A DNA stretch of 64,000 bases, taken from contig DDIN01000005.1 in NCBI GenBank assembly GCA_002338565.1, positions 207,607 through 271,606 on the forward strand, in the 5' to 3' direction. This stretch comes from Hyphomonadaceae bacterium UBA1849. GTDB taxonomy: Bacteria; Pseudomonadota; Alphaproteobacteria; Caulobacterales; Hyphomonadaceae. Numbering within the stretch: the first letter of the stretch is position 1; the number at the start of each line of letters is the position of its first letter. The notes beneath the pieces were generated by a model. It worked only from the letters and a program-made list of their open reading frames with translations. It did no database searches and was not told the DNA's origin. The position numbers and the translations under genes are program-made. This document shows positions 60,830 through 64,000 of the stretch, piece by piece.

Positions 60830-61834
60830 CTATTGGCGACCACGAAGTGCTGTGCGCAGGGCGCGGTCACGGTTTTCGTTCCAGCGCGCATCGTCGTCAC
60901 GCGTAGAGGCGTTGTTCGTGCCAATGCTTGGTGGAACCAGCGTAAAGCCGCCAGACGCGCCAGTCGTTGTGACCATATCGCCGCCAATGCACGCATCTGG
61001 TCCCGGAATGCCGTAGAGTGTCGCTGTCATTTCAACGACCGCACGTTCTACCACAGAGCGGATAGCCAGCTGGATTGGTTCCTGAGCACGTTCGCCCAGA
61101 CCGACGTCAAACACGTTGCCGTTCAGGAAGTCGAACACGCCTGCAGAGATTTCACGGCCGATGATCTGTTTCTGATAAGAGATGACATCAACAACTTCGA
61201 GAGACTGTGTGTTGACGAGGCGAAGATCGAGACCGACATTGATCACGAACATGCGGTTCGTGAATGTGCCGTTCAGGTCTTCAATGTCCTGATCGCCTGC
61301 ATAAGCTTCGAGGCCGAATGAACGGATATTGTAGTTCATCTCGGTGATGCCGCCGACGAGATAATAGTCAGACCCCGGAATTGAGCCTGCGTGAATCTCG
61401 CGGAAGTTCGCACCATCGTCGCTGATGAGACGGTTATTTGTATAAGTGAGCTCAAGCTCGGATACAGATGTATCGAAACGCTCGACAAGGCTGACGCCGG
61501 CTTTCGCGAAAGCAGAGATCGCCATGAGAGACGCGCCCTGAGTGACGCGGCGGCCACCTTCAAGGTCGGCTTTGCCTGTATAGTCGAGGATACGGCCAAC
61601 GGCGACGCGCGGCGCGCGCAGATTGTTGACGGATGCATAGTTCGCAAGACAGTTCAGAGCCGTGGAATACGGTGTCGGGTTCGTTGTCACCGGTGCGTTG
61701 CCAATCGGCGCAGTATAGTTACCGCGTGGGCCTGCTACCGGGCTGACACAACCGGCGAGCGCGAGAGCGCCGACCGTAGCGAGAGCGACGAACTTGGTGG
61801 CGTTACGCTTCTGCGATTTCACAAAGTTACTCAT
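60830..61834 (-). CDS. hfaB: Holdfast anchor secretion protein HfaB (CsgG-like lipoprotein)
   Basis: A 334-residue outer-membrane lipoprotein of the CsgG family that forms the export pore for HfaA and HfaD. Lipobox ALAGC at the end of the signal sequence; CsgG features include RVAVGRILDYTGKADLEGGRRVTQGA and SDYYLVGGITEMNYN, and the C-terminal VERAVVEMTATLYG. The start overlaps the hfaA stop by 8 bp. The order A-B-D and lack of csgEF agree with the Caulobacter holdfast-anchor operon rather than curli. Confidence 0.9.
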   Translation of the reverse strand: MSNFVKSQKRNATKFVALATVGALALAGCVSPVAGPRGNYTAPIGNAPVTTNPTPYSTALNCLANYASVNNLRAPRVAVGRILDYTGKADLEGGRRVTQGASLMAISAFAKAGVSLVERFDTSVSELELTYTNNRLISDDGANFREIHAGSIPGSDYYLVGGITEMNYNIRSFGLEAYAGDQDIEDLNGTFTNRMFVINVGLDLRLVNTQSLEVVDVISYQKQIIGREISAGVFDFLNGNVFDVGLGERAQEPIQLAIRSVVERAVVEMTATLYGIPGPDACIGGDMVTTTGASGGFTLVPPSIGTNNASTRDDDARWNENRDRALRTALRGRQ

Positions 61835-62252
61835 TGTTAGCCTGCTCTCCGTTCAGAATAGCGGTCTGGTTGCCATTATTGATTTGTGTGCTGTCGATAA
61901 TGATCGTGTTGTTATTGCCGTTCGTGATGACGTTCAGCTGGTTACCGATAGCCATGTTGTAGCCCAGCATGCCGGAACCTGAGGTCGCGCCCCAGGGCGT
62001 GTTCATGCCGGTGCCCAGTGTTGAGTATGAGCTGGAATTGATGATGCGTCCGTCGATGACGAGCCGGTTTCCGGCGGAATCGCGAGTAGTCGGATCATAA
62101 GGCGTCTCAGCCAGACCCAGCCCCATGCCATAAGGCACTTCGAACTGACCGGAGAACTGTGCTGCCTGTCCATGTGCAGCGGACGTCATGCTGAAGCCGG
62201 TCGCAGCAATTGCGATCATGCCAGCAGAGAGTGTCTTTGCGCTGTACTTCAT
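61827..62252 (-). CDS. hfaA: Holdfast attachment protein HfaA (curlin-like)
   Basis: A 141-residue exported protein, near the size of Caulobacter HfaA. The signal peptide ends around AAHGQA. The C-terminal part has curlin-like Asn/Gln/Gly runs: GNQLNVITNGNNNTIIIDS and QINNGNQTAILNG. Such segments can form amyloid-type fibres. ATG 62252 is chosen because it yields a signal peptide and has GGGGA six bases upstream; the upstream extension is not coding-like. First gene of hfaABD. Confidence 0.88.
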   Translation of the reverse strand: MKYSAKTLSAGMIAIAATGFSMTSAAHGQAAQFSGQFEVPYGMGLGLAETPYDPTTRDSAGNRLVIDGRIINSSSYSTLGTGMNTPWGATSGSGMLGYNMAIGNQLNVITNGNNNTIIIDSTQINNGNQTAILNGEQANNE

Positions 62253-62564
62253 ACTTAATCCCCATTCGCGGGGGGAGGCGTAGTGCAGATGAATCTGCAG
62301 CCCGCAAGCCACCCCGTCTCGACGTGCGATAATCCTGTTCAATATCGCTTCTACGGGGAAAAGACGGATTTTAAGTTAAGATACGTGTGAAACTGCGTTC
62401 CGAAGCATCAGTTATCGTTAAGAAATTTCGAGGGTGTTTCATTGCGGGACGCATCTCGCAGGCGCCGAACCTGACTTACTCATTATGCGGCCTGCGCGTT
62501 TTTGACCAATGGTGCGGCTCAATAAAACTCCCAATAATTATAAGGATAATTAAGGGAGCTTTTC
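62253..62564. other. Divergent intergenic region hfaA / DUF465 gene
   Basis: 312 bp with no gene. It must hold the hfa promoter and probably the DUF465 promoter. AT-rich near 62365-62430 and 62520-62550. A TTAAGTTAAG stretch is present at about 62370-62380, but no complete CtrA box (TTAA-N7-TTAA) was found. Confidence 0.5.
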
Positions 62565-62810
62565 ATGAGCCATACACCACACGAACTGACTGAAGAATTT
62601 CCTGAGGCTGCAGACCTGATCCACAAGCTCAAAACCAGTGATGCTCACTTTGCAAAACTGGCTGACGCGTATCACGATATCAATCGCGATATTCATCGGG
62701 CTGAAACGAAGGTGGAGCCGGTTAGCGATCTTGCAGAAGAAGACATGCGAAAGCAGCGTATGAAGCTGAAAGACGAGATCGCAAAAATGCTGCGGGACTC
62801 TGCTGCTTAG
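62565..62810 (+). CDS. DUF465 (YdcH) family small protein
   Basis: An 81-residue helical protein. The pattern HTPHELTEEFPEAADLIHKLK, then DAHFAKLADAYHDINRDIHRAE, and the C-terminal RKQRMKLKDEIAKML is typical of DUF465. GGGAG seven bases before the ATG. Function of the family is unknown. Transcribed divergently from hfaA. Confidence 0.92.
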   Translation: MSHTPHELTEEFPEAADLIHKLKTSDAHFAKLADAYHDINRDIHRAETKVEPVSDLAEEDMRKQRMKLKDEIAKMLRDSAA

Positions 62811-62823
62811 CGAACCTCAAAAT

Positions 62824-62885
62824 CAGCTTGGCATCACGCTCTCTATATATATAGCTTGGCATCACGCTCTGTATATAGAGTGATG
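62824..62885. repeat. Tandem 29-bp repeat plus overlapping inverted repeat
   Basis: An 18-bp sequence AGCTTGGCATCACGCTCT occurs at 62824-62841 and again at 62853-62870. Each is followed by an alternating TA stretch. The second copy also forms an inverted repeat with AGAGTGATG (62877-62885), so the RNA can fold into a hairpin. It lies 13 bp after the DUF465 stop. Confidence 0.75.
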
Positions 62886-63008
62886 AATACCAGTACGCGG
62901 GACCCGGGCTTGCCTCCTGATTCCCGCGTGGCTTGCCTGAAAACGCGTTTAGGCGCACTCTCCTTACTAGAGGGCCCGAAAGAGGCCGTCAGGGAAGGAG
63001 ACTTGGAT

Positions 63009-63440
63009 ATGAAACTTTTCAACATTCTCAACGACAAAGGTCGCGATATTGTTGCGCTCGATCCGCGCATGGATTTGCAGGAAGCTGCGCGCATTCTTGA
63101 TTCCAAGAGAATCGGTGCCGCTGTTGCCGTGAATGCGTCGGGTAAACTCGTCGGCATGTTGTCCGAACGGGATATTGTAAGGCTTATCGCAGAGAAGGGC
63201 GCAGATGCGCTGCAGCTAACCGTTGCCGATGTGATGACTCGTAATGTCATCACGGCAAGCCCGGATACATCTATTGAAGATGGCCTGGAGCGCATGACCG
63301 ACCGTAGGATTCGCCACCTTCCGGTTATGGATGGCGATAAGCTTGTCGGAATCGTTTCAATCGGAGATCTCGTGAAACAGAAGATTTCCGTGGCTGAAGC
63401 CGAAGCCGAAGCGATGAAGCAGTATATTGTGGCCGGCTGA
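63009..63440 (+). CDS. CBS-domain pair protein
   Basis: A 143-residue stand-alone Bateman module. CBS1 is DIVALDPRMDLQEAARILDSKRIGAAVAVN...GMLSERDIVRLIAE and CBS2 VMTRNVITASPDTSIEDGLERMTDRRIRHLPV...GIVSIGDLVKQK. It would bind adenine nucleotides. ATG 63009 has GGAG nine bases upstream; the frame extends further but includes the repeat region. Similar orphans occur in many alphaproteobacteria; target unknown. Confidence 0.93.
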   Translation: MKLFNILNDKGRDIVALDPRMDLQEAARILDSKRIGAAVAVNASGKLVGMLSERDIVRLIAEKGADALQLTVADVMTRNVITASPDTSIEDGLERMTDRRIRHLPVMDGDKLVGIVSIGDLVKQKISVAEAEAEAMKQYIVAG

Positions 63441-63449
63441 TTTATCAGA

Positions 63450-63482
63450 TTGCGGGCAGGGCGCTATGCGTCTGGCCCGCAA
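63450..63482. terminator. Hairpin downstream of the CBS gene
   Basis: Perfect arms TTGCGGGC (63450-63457) and GCCCGCAA (63475-63482). No T-run follows, so it is a weak or Rho-assisted terminator candidate. Confidence 0.45.
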
Positions 63483-63500
63483 ATTCCCCGCTATCAGGGT

Positions 63501-63531
63501 TTATCCACACGGCCTCTACAGCTGTGGAAAA
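63501..63531. promoter_or_regulatory. Two inverted DnaA-box matches
   Basis: TTATCCACA (63501-63509) is a perfect consensus DnaA box. TGTGGAAAA (63523-63531) reads TTTTCCACA on the other strand, which fits TTWTNCACA. They face each other 13 bp apart. Could regulate the rRNA-type promoters or be chance. Confidence 0.4.
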
Positions 63532-63559
63532 GAAAACGCATTTTCATGCAAAAAAGCCC

Positions 63560-63589
63560 TTGCCGAGTCAGAAGTACGAGGCTTATAAG
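63560..63589 (+). promoter_or_regulatory. Candidate upstream rRNA-type promoter (P0)
   Basis: TTGCCG (63560-63565) and TATAAG (63584-63589) spaced by 18 bp, followed by a GC-rich discriminator GCGCCCC. Weaker match than the two downstream promoters. Confidence 0.4.
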
Positions 63590-63714
63590 CGCCCCTTCTT
63601 CAGTCAACGACGCGAACGCGCCGGTCACTTATTGAGGCCGACACGGGAGTTTCTTTGTCACTTTCGCTGGGTAAACGGACTAACCGTTCTTCTGGTAAAA
63701 AGAGAAAAAGATGG

Positions 63715-63743
63715 TTGACTGCGGAGATTGAGGAGAGTATCAA
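63715..63743 (+). promoter_or_regulatory. rRNA-type promoter P1
   Basis: TTGACT (63715-63720), 17-bp spacer, TATCAA (63738-63743). It shares the core GGTTGACT and GATTGAGG in the spacer with the second promoter 160 bp later. Confidence 0.7.
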
Positions 63744-63874
63744 CGATCCTCTTCTCCAGTCGAAGCGCTCTCGGGTGCGAAACAAATCAAACGTTTCGCT
63801 CTGAGTGTTTTTGACGCCTGAATTTGAGGTTTTCTGCTCCGCAGAAAAAATTGAAAAAGGCTTCAAAAGAGTGG

Positions 63875-63903
63875 TTGACTGGATGGATTGAGGGGCATAT
63901 ATC
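63875..63903 (+). promoter_or_regulatory. rRNA-type promoter P2
   Basis: TTGACT (63875-63880), 17-bp spacer, TATATC (63898-63903), then a GC-rich start region (CCCGCTCC). The downstream leader to the window end includes TATTTGACATTGTAG, a motif common just before alphaproteobacterial 16S genes. Confidence 0.75.
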
Positions 63904-64000
63904 CCGCTCCTCGCCGAGACGAACTGGCCAGCTGGTTGTGTGAGTTTCGGAAGGACGCTGAAGCGATTTGGTTTAGTTGTCCAGCTATTTGACATTGTAG

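Larger units (their letters stand above)
63441..64000 (+). other. Gene-free region: rRNA-operon-type promoter and leader
   Basis: 560 bases with no credible protein gene. It holds a hairpin, two DnaA-box matches, three promoter candidates and a leader running to the window end. The minus-strand frame at 63600-63995 covers the promoters and looks non-coding. Confidence 0.7.

Noticed and set aside
59497..62252. Curli (csgBAC/DEFG) system
   Set aside because: CsgG-like and curlin-like proteins are present, but order, protein sizes and absence of csgE/csgF fit hfaABD better.
62365..62430. Possible CtrA-binding sites (TTAA motifs) upstream of hfaA
   Set aside because: Only TTAAGTTAAG and single TTAAG were found; the required TTAA-N7-TTAA spacing is absent.
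63600..63995. Minus-strand open frame of 131 codons at the right end
   Set aside because: It covers the duplicated promoters and leader, has no ribosome-binding site and no domain.
1..64000. CRISPR array, insertion sequence, prophage or tRNA gene
   Set aside because: No regularly spaced repeats, transposase or integrase motifs, or cloverleaf-like segments were seen on reading the intergenic regions; a covariance search was not possible.

Overview
The window looks like a chromosomal segment of a marine, stalked or prosthecate alphaproteobacterium of the Caulobacterales/Hyphomonadaceae/Maricaulaceae type. The best evidence is an intact holdfast-anchor operon (hfaA-hfaB-hfaD, 59.5-62.3 kb), a structure known from Caulobacter and its relatives. 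Supporting signs are a three-subunit pntAA/pntAB/pntB transhydrogenase, a siroheme synthase/DUF2849/sulfite reductase/DUF934 operon, PAS_5 and tandem PilZ proteins, and a possible TipN-like polarity protein. Coding density is high, start codons include several TTG and GTG, and adjacent genes often overlap as ATGA or TGATG. No insertion sequence, prophage, CRISPR array or tRNA was seen. The genus cannot be named from the sequence alone.

Layout. 1-2.8 kb: 3' part of mrdA (PBP2) and rodA, for cell elongation. 2.9-4.4 kb: a sodium:neurotransmitter-type symporter. 4.4-7 kb: proline iminopeptidase, a helical lipoprotein, DUF423 protein and hotdog thioesterase. 7.2-10.6 kb: an Mla/MCE lipid-transport operon (permease with STAS, ATPase, MCE protein, auxiliary lipoprotein). 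10.6-16 kb: a two-TM coiled-coil protein, a small membrane protein, an HPt protein, chorismate mutase and an MHYT-GGDEF-EAL c-di-GMP enzyme. 16-23 kb: ferredoxin-NADP reductase, a LysR regulator, and the siroheme/sulfite reductase operon, which also carries a GST and a VOC protein. 23-29.4 kb: an outer-membrane barrel, a methyltransferase/DUF3445 pair, an EVE protein, a membrane-protein/XRE pair under a visible operator-promoter, a GmhB-like phosphatase and an MFS exporter. 29.6-35.6 kb: a TPR-hydrolase of unknown role, a CoxE-like VWA protein, DUF2270, DUF4197 and a hydrolase. 35.8-38.7 kb: pnt operon.

38.9-43 kb is an aldehyde-oxidation module: an AcoR-like regulator lacking the AAA+ domain, a three-half-site operator, aldehyde dehydrogenase, a TorF-type porin and DUF779. 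43-52 kb holds an acyl-CoA synthetase, FMN reductase, double-hotdog thioesterase, a zur/oxidoreductase operon, Pmp3, two very small membrane proteins missed by ordinary length cut-offs, a MoxR ATPase (probable partner of the distant VWA protein) and a cytochrome c-PQQ dehydrogenase. 52-58 kb: S9 peptidase, malate dehydrogenase, tandem PilZ, GMC oxidoreductase and a PAS_5 protein. 58.4-62.3 kb: a cysteine-rich secreted protein convergent with hfaABD. 62.5-63.4 kb: DUF465 and CBS proteins.

The last 560 bases have no gene. They contain two DnaA-box matches and duplicated strong promoters (TTGACT, 17 bp, TATCAA or TATATC) exactly 160 bp apart, then a leader ending in TTTGACATTGTAG. This is how alphaproteobacterial rRNA operons begin, so a 16S rRNA gene very probably starts just beyond the right edge.
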